A stretch of DNA of 64,000 nt from Pelagibaculum spongiae (GTDB lineage Bacteria; Pseudomonadota; Gammaproteobacteria; Enterobacterales; Pelagibaculaceae): the NCBI RefSeq assembly GCF_003097315.1, contig NZ_QDDL01000013.1, positions 1 to 64,000 on the forward strand, written 5' to 3'. The position numbers and the translations under genes were made by a program. The notes under the pieces are model-generated. The model was given only the letters and a program-made list of their open reading frames with translations, ran no database searches and was not told where the DNA came from. Shown in pieces: positions 17,851 through 25,487 of this stretch (positions within the stretch are counted from its first letter, which is position 1; each line of letters opens with the position of its first letter).

Positions 17851-17940
17851 AACAGCATGCCACCCAAGACTTTAATTAGAAACAGCATGCCACCCAAGAC
17901 TTTAATTAGAAACAGCATGCCACCCAAGACTTTAATTATA
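17851..17940. repeat. Three tandem copies of a 30-bp unit
   Basis: The 30-bp unit beginning AACAGCATGCCACCCAAGAC repeats head to tail at 17851, 17881 and 17911. Copies 1 and 2 are identical and copy 3 differs at the last bases. Each holds GCATGC and GCCACCC. A partly degraded copy precedes them from about 17820. The unit is the first part of the larger repeat that follows. Confidence 0.9.
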
Positions 17941-18125
17941 TCTTGATCAAAAAAAATAATGACTGGGATAACTGCAAAAGCTGGCATTTGACAAAACAGC
18001 ATGCCACCCACGATTTTAACTATATCCCAATCAATAAATCTAATGACCGGGATAACTGAAAAAACTGGCATTCAACGCGATTGCGGCAACTATCTTCTTC
18101 GTTTTGAATGCAATTATATTGAATT

Positions 18126-18172
18126 GATGCCACGACGAAAACCAGATTAACTCTGGTTATTGAAATGGCATC
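18126..18172. repeat. 47-nt nested hairpin, copy 1
   Basis: Outer arms GATGCCA/TGGCATC and inner arms AACCAGA/TCTGGTT are both perfect 7-bp pairs, separated by 7-nt unpaired segments on each side, with a 5-nt loop TTAAC. The symmetrical design resembles REP-like or recombination-site hairpins acted on by tyrosine transposases. Confidence 0.8.
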
Positions 18173-18356
18173 TTATTTTAAAGTTTTTGACTTAAACCCA
18201 CTCAGCACAACTAGGTATTAACACAAACAGCATGCCACCCAAGACTTTAATTATATCTTGATCAAAAAAAATAATGACTGGGATAACTGAAAAAGCTGGC
18301 ATTTGACGCAATTGCTGCAACTATCTTCTTCGTTTTGAATGCAATTATATTGAATT

Positions 18357-18403
18357 GATGCCACGACGAAAACCAGATTAACTCTGGTTATTGAAATGGC
18401 ATC
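18357..18403. repeat. 47-nt nested hairpin, copy 2
   Basis: Same structure as the copy at 18126, 231 bp away and 46 bp beyond the RAYT stop codon. The two structures are identical in arms and loop. Confidence 0.8.
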
Positions 18404-18448
18404 TTATTTTAAAGTTTTTGACTTAAACCCACTCAGCACAACTAGGTA

Positions 18449-19555
18449 TTAAGAAGGTGGTTGTTTTCCAGGCACTTGCATTTGCTGTCGCCAAGCCTCG
18501 GTTTGTTGCTTGACTCGATCACGAAACTGCTTGAGGTTCAGCGCATTGCCCATTGCGTGGGCAAACTGTCTTGCACTGGCCATCACGGTGCTGCGACCGC
18601 TCATGGCCGATGCCCACCAGCGTGCATCAGTCTCGATTTTTAATCGTTCAAAAATTGTCGGCAAGCTGCTGTCTATGTGATATTTTTTGTCTGTGCGTAC
18701 CATGCGAGCACTAGCGTCAACCAATTCTAAATAATCTTTTAATTTAAATGGCAGAGACTGAGGTTTATCTTTGATATTAATACTGGGTTTACTTTCGCTA
18801 TCAACAAACGATTTTAATCGGGCGAAATTATAATCGTAGCGACGCTGACCATTTGTTTTTCGGCTTTTCTTTCTACGATGATTGCTGGCAGGTAATTCAG
18901 TTTCCACTCGCGCTTGAACTGAAGTGTAATTAGAATCTTCTGGGGTTTGCGCAATGCCTGCACGAAGCGGGTTAAGATCGACATAAGCCATGCAGGTTAG
19001 CAACGCTTGTTGATCCAGCAATGCTTGCGCCTTAAAACGCCCCTCCCAAAAACGACCTTTACATTGATCTTCCGCGTTGGCCATTCGTGCCAGCGGCTCG
19101 TTAATTGAGCGCATAAACCAGCTGATAGAATAAAGCCTTTCGCGGTAAATTGTATCGGCAGTTTCTTCGACCCACTGAACCTGCATTTGGGTAAGTAAAT
19201 GGTATTTGCTTGGATCTAAATAATCTTTAACCCAAGGGTGAGGCGAAAACACTTTGCAGTATTGCAACAGCACCTGCTTGATATTCCAGTTTTTTGCTCG
19301 TTCAACATCAATATACACTACTAAGTGATAGTGATTCGACATCACAGCATAAGCTGCGATATCCACCGCAAACGCCTGGCTCAATCGATCAATTCTATCG
19401 ACAATCCACTGGCGGCGATGATCGTAATTTTTACGGTGCTTTTTAAGTAGCGTTGGATCTTCACCACACAGCCACCCTCGCCTAACACAACGCGAAATTA
19501 CATGGAGAAATGGATTTTCTTTCGGATCGTATAGAATCGCTCTGGGTGATGGCAT
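18449..19555 (-). CDS. RAYT-type (REP-associated) tyrosine transposase, complete
   Basis: 368 residues, ATG 19555 to TAA. Domain: Y1 transposase with HUH-type metal motif SNHYHLVV (His75, His77) and presumed nucleophile Tyr191 in CMAYVDLNPLRAG. A basic linker (RRKKSRKTNGQRR) and a ~120-residue C-terminal domain follow. RAYTs nick and join single-stranded REP-like hairpins and are usually single-copy housekeeping-like genes, yet here a second copy is at 1-727. It is flanked 3' by tandem hairpin repeats containing GCCACCC and 5' by two 77-bp repeats containing the complementary GGGTGGC. No frameshift is seen, so it may be active. Confidence 0.88.
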   Translation of the reverse strand: MPSPRAILYDPKENPFLHVISRCVRRGWLCGEDPTLLKKHRKNYDHRRQWIVDRIDRLSQAFAVDIAAYAVMSNHYHLVVYIDVERAKNWNIKQVLLQYCKVFSPHPWVKDYLDPSKYHLLTQMQVQWVEETADTIYRERLYSISWFMRSINEPLARMANAEDQCKGRFWEGRFKAQALLDQQALLTCMAYVDLNPLRAGIAQTPEDSNYTSVQARVETELPASNHRRKKSRKTNGQRRYDYNFARLKSFVDSESKPSINIKDKPQSLPFKLKDYLELVDASARMVRTDKKYHIDSSLPTIFERLKIETDARWWASAMSGRSTVMASARQFAHAMGNALNLKQFRDRVKQQTEAWRQQMQVPGKQPPS

Positions 19556-19617
19556 GATGTGAAAATGACAACTTTTTCAAGTGCCGCTCCTGCAAAAATC
19601 AACGGTTACCAAAGATT

Positions 19618-19770
19618 AAATCAATGGCAACTGAATGAGAAATCAAATGTTTTTTGACAGGTATAAATAATATTTTGGGTGGCGTTGTGTTATAAAATCA
19701 ATGGCAACCAGATGAGAAATTAAATGTTTTTTTGCAGGTATAAATAATATTTTGGGTGGCGTTGTGTTAT
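19618..19770. repeat. Two tandem ~76-bp repeats 5' of the RAYT gene
   Basis: Copies at 19618-19693 and 19695-19770, offset 77 bp, share AAATCAATGGCAAC, GGTATAAATAATATTTTGGG and TGGCGTTGTGTTAT with few differences. A diverged version occurs at 808-870 upstream of the first RAYT copy. They contain GGGTGGC at 19677 and 19754, complementary to GCCACCC in the 3' repeats. The second copy abuts the truncated integrase. Confidence 0.85.
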
Positions 19771-19802
19771 ATTAGTGTGTTATAGCGCTGTGTTATAAAC
19801 CT

Positions 19803-20126
19803 GCGCCGTTTGAATGGAAGTGGCAATATTTATTTCCTGCAACCAGGCTGTGTATCGACAGGGAGACAGGGGAGTTAAAACGCCACCATTTGCATGAAAC
19901 AGTGCTACGCAAAGCATTGCGTAAAGCAACAATTACTAGTGGCATCACCAAGAAAATTAGCTGCCACTCACTACGACATAGTTTTGCTACTCACCTACTG
20001 GAAAGCGGCGCTGATATTCGTACCGTCCAAGAACAACTCGGCCATAAATCAGTAGAAACAACGCAAATTTATACCCACGTAATTAATCATGGTGCTAGCG
20101 CAGTTAAAAGCCCTTTAGACTTTTAG
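19803..20126 (+). pseudogene. intI: 3' remnant of an integron-type tyrosine recombinase (IntI)
   Basis: An open frame of ~107 residues reads like the C-terminal third of integron integrases: [23 protein letters not shown], then [28 protein letters not shown] in parts and the catalytic-tyrosine block TQIYTHV, ending in KSPLDF. The HxxR, His and Tyr of the active site are present, but the N-terminal two thirds with the first catalytic Arg is missing. An in-frame stop (19773-19775) and the RAYT-flanking repeats lie immediately upstream, so the gene was truncated. The HHLHET and SPLDF pieces favour IntI over XerC/D. No attC array was recognised downstream. Confidence 0.8.
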
Positions 20127-20147
20127 CATTAGCCATCTAAGCACCTG

Positions 20148-20272
20148 ACAACAAACACAACAAACACAACAAACACAACAAACACAACAAACACAACAAA
20201 CACAACAAACACAACAAACACAACAAACACAACAAACACAACAAACACAACAAACACAACAAACACAACAAA
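20148..20272. repeat. 9-bp satellite ACAACAAAC, about 14 copies
   Basis: Thirteen perfect head-to-tail copies of ACAACAAAC (20148-20264) plus 8 bases of a fourteenth. It starts 21 bp after the integrase remnant stop and ends 22 bp before the DUF3187 gene end. The unit length is a multiple of three, so all frames stay open (a Cys-Leu-Leu run on the minus strand), but no gene is believed to use it. Confidence 0.95.
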
Positions 20273-20293
20273 AGATAATGGTATAATGTGACT

Positions 20294-21331
20294 CTAGAAA
20301 GTTTTCTGCCAGCCAACAATTAAGCCAATATCCGCCGATGCTGCGGTATTTAAATCTTCAACAAAATGAATCGATAGCAGATTGCTCTGATCCGCCTGCC
20401 ATTGCATGCCTGCAGCAACCGTTACTGAAGCGCTATCTAACTCTCTAATGCCGGTTGTTTCGAAGGGTGATTGTTGCGCCAAAACATCTAACACCAATTG
20501 CCAATTGCTATCTAGAGGTACACTGGCACCCGCAGCTATTTGAAAATTATTTTTGGCTGCAAGAGTTTGCTGTGAACCCTTCCAATCTCCGGGTAAATAC
20601 CAACCCGCCTTCCAATGGAAACTGGTTAATTGTGCGATATTTAGTAGATTATCTAGCCACAGTTCAGATCTAGGTTTAATATCTTGCTGCTGATAAGCCA
20701 TTGAAATCGCAAAATCCCAATGGCCATTACTCACACCATGGCGACCACTAGACAGTGGCGCTTCAGCAATTAAACCTAGCGCCCATTGACTGTCAGCGCT
20801 AAATAACCAATCCACAGCAATTCGGGCATCTGCAAAATAATACTTCCCATTATTTGCTTGCACCAATGGCTGACCGAGGTATTCAAATTGATATAAAAAC
20901 TGGTTGTCTGGCCTGAGATCTCGACCATTTTCAGGAAAACCAAAAGCTGAATGGTAGCCATTAATTAAGCTATCAAAAGCGCCCGAGCTATAACTCACCA
21001 CCGGCAAATCAACCGATAGTAATAAATCATCGGTAACCGGTTGTTGCCATGATAAATTTAAACGAGAAACTTCTAGGTCAAAGTTGGCAGTCACTCGATC
21101 ATTTTGACGAAAAAAACTAACACTAGAATGTTCGAGACTCGTTGTTAACAAAGTATCACGATTAAGTGGTTTTTGCTGCAAACCTAAAAAAGGTTGCAGG
21201 GTAGGAAAGCTGTTATGTAGTGGCAAAGGTGCAGCATGAATACTGGTTGGCAAAACTGCTACAGCCACAAACAAAGACTGCAAGCACTTCAGTATCAAGA
21301 TATTTTTTTTGTTTAACAAAACATTCTCCAC
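20294..21331 (-). CDS. DUF3187-family secreted or outer-membrane protein
   Basis: 345 residues with an N-terminal signal peptide (LFVAVAVLPTSIHAA) and a beta-rich body resembling DUF3187. Recognisable parts are LLLSVDLPVVSYSSGAFDSLINGYHSAFGFPENGR read in pieces and the ending GLIVGWQKTF, whose last residue Phe is typical of outer-membrane beta-barrels. Function of the family is unknown. It is downstream of hrpA on the same strand, separated by 116 bp including a perfect 11-bp hairpin. The true start could also be at a later Met. Confidence 0.72.
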   Translation of the reverse strand: MENVLLNKKNILILKCLQSLFVAVAVLPTSIHAAPLPLHNSFPTLQPFLGLQQKPLNRDTLLTTSLEHSSVSFFRQNDRVTANFDLEVSRLNLSWQQPVTDDLLLSVDLPVVSYSSGAFDSLINGYHSAFGFPENGRDLRPDNQFLYQFEYLGQPLVQANNGKYYFADARIAVDWLFSADSQWALGLIAEAPLSSGRHGVSNGHWDFAISMAYQQQDIKPRSELWLDNLLNIAQLTSFHWKAGWYLPGDWKGSQQTLAAKNNFQIAAGASVPLDSNWQLVLDVLAQQSPFETTGIRELDSASVTVAAGMQWQADQSNLLSIHFVEDLNTAASADIGLIVGWQKTF

Positions 21332-21369
21332 TGGAAAGTCGCCTTTGAAGCTATCAATATAAAACTTTT

Positions 21370-21406
21370 ACCGAACCACAACAAATCATAAATGCTGTGG
21401 TTCGGT
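21370..21406. repeat. Perfect 11-bp hairpin between hrpA and the DUF3187 gene
   Basis: ACCGAACCACA and TGTGGTTCGGT pair exactly around 15 bases, 42 bp past the hrpA stop. On the minus strand it is followed by AAAAGTTTTATATT rather than a clean T-run, so it may be a weak terminator. Confidence 0.5.
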
Positions 21407-21447
21407 TGAAACACTGAACTAACCACAATCACAACTACAATATGACT

Positions 21448-24400
21448 TTATTGGGCATGTACTGCCTGCCAGATTTTTTGTAGCCTAGGTGCTGAAATCG
21501 GCTTGATGGTTTTTAATTCTTGAGCAAATAACGACACCCGATACTCTTCCAACATCCAACGAAATTCTTCTAGTTGATCTGGCGTATATATTTTTAGAGC
21601 TTGCCGGTATTTTTCCAGCCAGTTTTCGACATCTAGGTAACGCTCCCTGTCACGAGAAACTTCTCTAGGCAATCGCTCCAACCTTGCCGCTAAAGCTTTT
21701 AAATAGCGAGGATATTGCTCTAACCATTGCTCAGGGATCTCTAACAAGAAACCGGGATAGACCAATGAAGACAGATGATCTTGAATATTTTTTAATGATT
21801 CCATCAGCAATAAATTATTAACTTTACGGCTAAGCTTTTGGTTCTTTTGCCACAACAAAAGAATATCAATAAGCTGTTGAATTAACTGCTCACCACGATC
21901 ACAAACATTCTGCTTTATATCTAATAGCAATGCATCATATTGTGCTGGCGTTCTAGGCAATGTTTCTCCCAAACAACGCTCAACCGATGAGCGCGTTAGT
22001 TGCTTATTTAATTCACTACCATTACCCAACGCACTAAATAACAACTGTAATTTATTAATGCCCTTTGCTCGGGTAATCAGCCATTTCATTTGATCAGGTG
22101 CTTGCTGAACACAAAGCGTTATTACCGCTTCTTTGTGCGATTGCTGCGCATCTTCTTTCGTTGCAAAATACTTTAAAGAAACCGACTTCGCTCCAGTATC
22201 AGAGATTAATGCCGGGAAAACCCGTAACGGCTGACCAGGCAGATCTTGATCAAGAACCTCAGGCACTTCACCACATTGCCATTTAACCATCGTCGAAGGT
22301 AAATCTTTACTGGTCTCTTCGGCAGCTTGCTTGGCTTGGTCTTTAAACATCGCCTGCAAAGCGGTTAAATCACGACCCACTTCCAATATTTTTCCTTTGC
22401 CATCAATAACTCTAAAGCAGAAGGTCAAATGTGGATCAAGGTTAGTAAAATTCCAGTTTTCCGGCTCAACCATAATGGCGCTTTTTCTTAATAGCGCAGA
22501 AGTCACCGCAGGAATTAAACTTCCCTGACGAAAATCCAGTTGTTCCATTAAGGTATCAGCCCACATAGGTGCCGGTACGAAATTTTTACGCACTGGTTTC
22601 GGCAAACCACGAATTAAGGCGATTAATTTTTCACGAATTAAACCCGGAACCAACCATTCAAAGGGCGCAGCGGGTAAGTCTGGTAATACAGACAAAGGAA
22701 CGATAGCATTGACACCATCATGTTCTCGGCCTGGCTCAAACAAGTATTTCAACTGTAATTTATGATTGCCGATCGCCAAAGAAGAAGGAAACTGTTGTTC
22801 GCCGGCAATAGATGCATTGGAGCGAAGTAGCTGCTCTTTTTCCATAAACAACGCTTTCGGTTGTTTATCGGCTGTTTTTTTCAACCAGTTCTCAATGCCA
22901 CGCTGATCAACAACATCAGCCGGTATATTCTGGTCATAGAAAAAGAAAATATCTTCATCATCAACCAATAGATCTTGGCGACGTTGCTTTTCTTCTAATT
23001 CTTTAATTTCAGCAATTAATCGCTGATTATGCGCCCAAAAAGGTGCCGTCGATTTAAACTTTCCAACCGCCATACCTTGTCGAAGCATAATCTCTCGGCA
23101 TAAGGCAGGATGATGCATTGAGTAACGCACTTTTCGAGCACTGACCACGGTCAAGCCATAGAGCGTAACCTTCTCGCTAGCCATTACTTCACCACGACGT
23201 AAATCGTAATAAGGCTCGTTGTAGCTTCGCTTCAGCTGATCGCCCGCTAGCTGTTCAATCCATTGCGGCTCGACCTTGGCACAGCACCGCGCGAATACCT
23301 TGGAGGTTTCAACAATTTCTGCGGCAAATAACCACTTAGGCTTTTTCTTTTTAATCCCGGAACCTGGGAAAATTTCAAAGCGTGAATTTCTGGCGCCTAA
23401 ATAGGTTTTATCCTCATCTAAATAACCAATGTGACTGATAAAACCACTTAGCAACGCTTTATGGATTTTTTCATAATCAGCAGGTTCGGTATTAAAAGTC
23501 AGCTTCATTTCCAGCAACTGTTCTTTTAATTGATGGTGAATATCCCACCATTCACGAACGCGCATATACGCTAGGTAATATTCCTTACAAACTTTCTTAA
23601 ATTGATTCCCAGTTAATTCCTTGCGTTTTTCACGGGTGAAGTTCCATAAATTCAACAAAGAAGCAAAATCTGAATCAGGATCTTTAAATTCTGACTGTTT
23701 CTGATCAGCTTGGGCAGTTGCCTCTTGAGGCCGCTCGCGAGGGTCTTGAATGCTTAAACCACAAACAATCGGCAACAGCTCGCTTAAACAGCCAAGGCTG
23801 CCACCAGAAATCAGCATTCGAGCCAATTGCGGATCCAATGGCAGTCGCGCCATTTTCTTGCCGGTATCAGTTAACCGGCCATCTTCCATTGCCGATAACT
23901 CTTCCAGCAATCGATAACCATCTCGAACAAACCGAGCATCTGGCGCATCAACAAACGGGAATTTTTCTACATCACCCAACCGAAGCTGGCTCATTTGCAA
24001 AATAACCGAAGCCAAATTGGTTCTGAGAATTTCAGGTTCGGTAAATTCAGCTCGATTTAAAAAATCTTCTTCGCTGAACAAACGAATGCAAATACCATCA
24101 GACAAACGACCACAACGCCCCTGCCGCTGGCTAGCACTGGCTTGGGAAATCGCTTCGATAGGTAATCTTTGGACTTTGGTGCGATAGCTGTAACGGCTAA
24201 TTCTGGCTAAACCGGAATCAATCACATAGCGAATACCGGGCACTGTCACCGAGGTTTCTGCAACGTTAGTCGCTAACACAATTTTTCTAAACTTCTGATT
24301 TTGAAAAATTCGGTCTTGCTCTGAACTACTTAATCGTGAAAACAACGGCAAAACTTCGGTATTCGGATAGTTTTGCTTACGCAGCGCTTCGCTAATTTCC

Positions 24401-25380
24401 CGAATGTCTCGCTCACCCGGTAAAAACACCAGAATATCACCACGACTTTCACGGCTTAATTCATCAACCGCATCGACTACCGCTTGGTCAAGATCGATCG
24501 ATTTGTTTTTATCATTACTACCCTTGCCGCTTTCACTACTCTCACCACTTGCACTTCCACTTCCATTTTCAATTAGCAAAGGGCGATAACGGGTTTCAAC
24601 CGGGAAGGTTCGGCCAGAAATTTCTAGTACCGGCGCATGATCAAAGTGTCGAGCAAATCTAGCAGGGTCAATCGTTGCCGAGGTAATAATGATTTTTAAA
24701 TCAGGACGCTTTGGCAATAACTGCTTTAAATAGCCCATTAAAAAATCGATATTCAGGCTACGCTCATGGGCCTCATCGATAATAATGACTTCATATTGAC
24801 TTAGCAGCGGATCCCGTTGCATTTCACTGAGCAAAATGCCATCGGTCATCAACTTGATGTAACTATTTTTGCCCACTTGGTCGTTAAAACGAATTTTAAA
24901 TCCAACCGCTGTTCCCAGAGCGCTATTCAATTCTTCAGCAATTCGCTTGGCAACGGTTCTGGCAGCCAAACGGCGCGGCTGGGTGTGGCCAATCATTCCG
25001 CGAACACCTAAACCGAGTTCTAGGCAGATTTTCGGTAGTTGCGTGGTTTTACCCGAGCCCGTCTCACCTGCAAGCACCACCACCTGATGATCTTGAATCG
25101 CCTTTGCGATTTCATCTTTATTTTGGCAAACCGGTAATTGATCGCTAAAGTTGATTTTCGGCACCGATAGCTTGCGTTCAATCAAAGTGGCTTTGGACTT
25201 TTCAATTTGGCGTTCAACATCTGACAGTGCTTTATCAACCGGCTGATTTTGTTCAATTCGCCGCTTCAGTGAGCGTAAGCGACGACGTAACGTCCAGTCA
25301 TCTTCGGTCAGACATTGGGAAAGTTGTTGGCGCAGGTGATGTAATCGAGACTTCAAAACGGCCCAGGTATCAAAAAACAT
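21448..25380 (-). CDS. hrpA: ATP-dependent RNA helicase HrpA (DEAH box)
   Basis: 1310 residues, close to the ~1300 of E. coli HrpA. Walker A GETGSGKTTQLPK (about residues 106-118), DEAH box IIDEAHERSLN, SAT motif ITSATID, and motif VI SQRQGRCGR are all present, followed by the HA2, OB-fold and long DUF3418 C-terminal regions. HrpA family helicases process mRNA and rescue stalled ribosomes. A Ser/Gly/Glu-rich insertion (about residues 275-290) lies after the first RecA domain. It is the first gene of a minus-strand pair with the DUF3187 gene. Confidence 0.95.
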   Translation of the reverse strand: MFFDTWAVLKSRLHHLRQQLSQCLTEDDWTLRRRLRSLKRRIEQNQPVDKALSDVERQIEKSKATLIERKLSVPKINFSDQLPVCQNKDEIAKAIQDHQVVVLAGETGSGKTTQLPKICLELGLGVRGMIGHTQPRRLAARTVAKRIAEELNSALGTAVGFKIRFNDQVGKNSYIKLMTDGILLSEMQRDPLLSQYEVIIIDEAHERSLNIDFLMGYLKQLLPKRPDLKIIITSATIDPARFARHFDHAPVLEISGRTFPVETRYRPLLIENGSGSASGESSESGKGSNDKNKSIDLDQAVVDAVDELSRESRGDILVFLPGERDIREISEALRKQNYPNTEVLPLFSRLSSSEQDRIFQNQKFRKIVLATNVAETSVTVPGIRYVIDSGLARISRYSYRTKVQRLPIEAISQASASQRQGRCGRLSDGICIRLFSEEDFLNRAEFTEPEILRTNLASVILQMSQLRLGDVEKFPFVDAPDARFVRDGYRLLEELSAMEDGRLTDTGKKMARLPLDPQLARMLISGGSLGCLSELLPIVCGLSIQDPRERPQEATAQADQKQSEFKDPDSDFASLLNLWNFTREKRKELTGNQFKKVCKEYYLAYMRVREWWDIHHQLKEQLLEMKLTFNTEPADYEKIHKALLSGFISHIGYLDEDKTYLGARNSRFEIFPGSGIKKKKPKWLFAAEIVETSKVFARCCAKVEPQWIEQLAGDQLKRSYNEPYYDLRRGEVMASEKVTLYGLTVVSARKVRYSMHHPALCREIMLRQGMAVGKFKSTAPFWAHNQRLIAEIKELEEKQRRQDLLVDDEDIFFFYDQNIPADVVDQRGIENWLKKTADKQPKALFMEKEQLLRSNASIAGEQQFPSSLAIGNHKLQLKYLFEPGREHDGVNAIVPLSVLPDLPAAPFEWLVPGLIREKLIALIRGLPKPVRKNFVPAPMWADTLMEQLDFRQGSLIPAVTSALLRKSAIMVEPENWNFTNLDPHLTFCFRVIDGKGKILEVGRDLTALQAMFKDQAKQAAEETSKDLPSTMVKWQCGEVPEVLDQDLPGQPLRVFPALISDTGAKSVSLKYFATKEDAQQSHKEAVITLCVQQAPDQMKWLITRAKGINKLQLLFSALGNGSELNKQLTRSSVERCLGETLPRTPAQYDALLLDIKQNVCDRGEQLIQQLIDILLLWQKNQKLSRKVNNLLLMESLKNIQDHLSSLVYPGFLLEIPEQWLEQYPRYLKALAARLERLPREVSRDRERYLDVENWLEKYRQALKIYTPDQLEEFRWMLEEYRVSLFAQELKTIKPISAPRLQKIWQAVHAQ

Positions 25381-25421
25381 AAAGCAGCAATGATACCACG
25401 ATCATTTTGTTCACACAGCAT

Positions 25422-25467
25422 TGCGGCCTACAGACATCAACGATAACAGAGATGTCTGTAGGCCGCA
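25422..25467. repeat. Perfect 17-bp inverted repeat between hrpA and an FG-GAP gene
   Basis: TGCGGCCTACAGACATC pairs exactly with GATGTCTGTAGGCCGCA around 12 bases. It lies 21 bp beyond the end of the downstream FG-GAP gene and 42 bp before the hrpA start. No T-run follows on the minus strand. It may terminate or stabilise the upstream transcript or be a dispersed palindrome. Confidence 0.8.
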
Positions 25468-25487
25468 CAAACAAGCCAATTAAAAGG

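Larger units (their letters stand above)
17995..18452. repeat. 231-bp tandem duplication at the 3' end of the RAYT gene
   Basis: Copy 1 is 17995-18225 and copy 2 is 18226-18452, offset exactly 231 bp and nearly identical beyond the first ~90 bp. Each contains an AACAGCATGCCACCC opening and a 47-nt double hairpin. Copy 2 ends inside the stop codon region of the RAYT gene (stop at 18449-18451). A partial third copy (17911-17994) precedes. Minus-strand frames across the array are open but repetitive and are not believed to be genes. Confidence 0.9.

Noticed and set aside
17802-18071. 89-codon minus-strand frame across the repeats
   Set aside because: It is the read-through of the 30-bp and longer repeats (repeated VLGGMLF); no start signal or family resemblance.
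17820-18450. Possible CRISPR array or integron attC sites
   Set aside because: Repeat units are contiguous (30 bp, no variable spacers), and the conserved attC boxes (RYYYAAC/GTTRRRY) could not be placed in the hairpins.
20137-20319. 60-codon Cys-Leu-Leu frame
   Set aside because: Pure read-through of the nonamer satellite.
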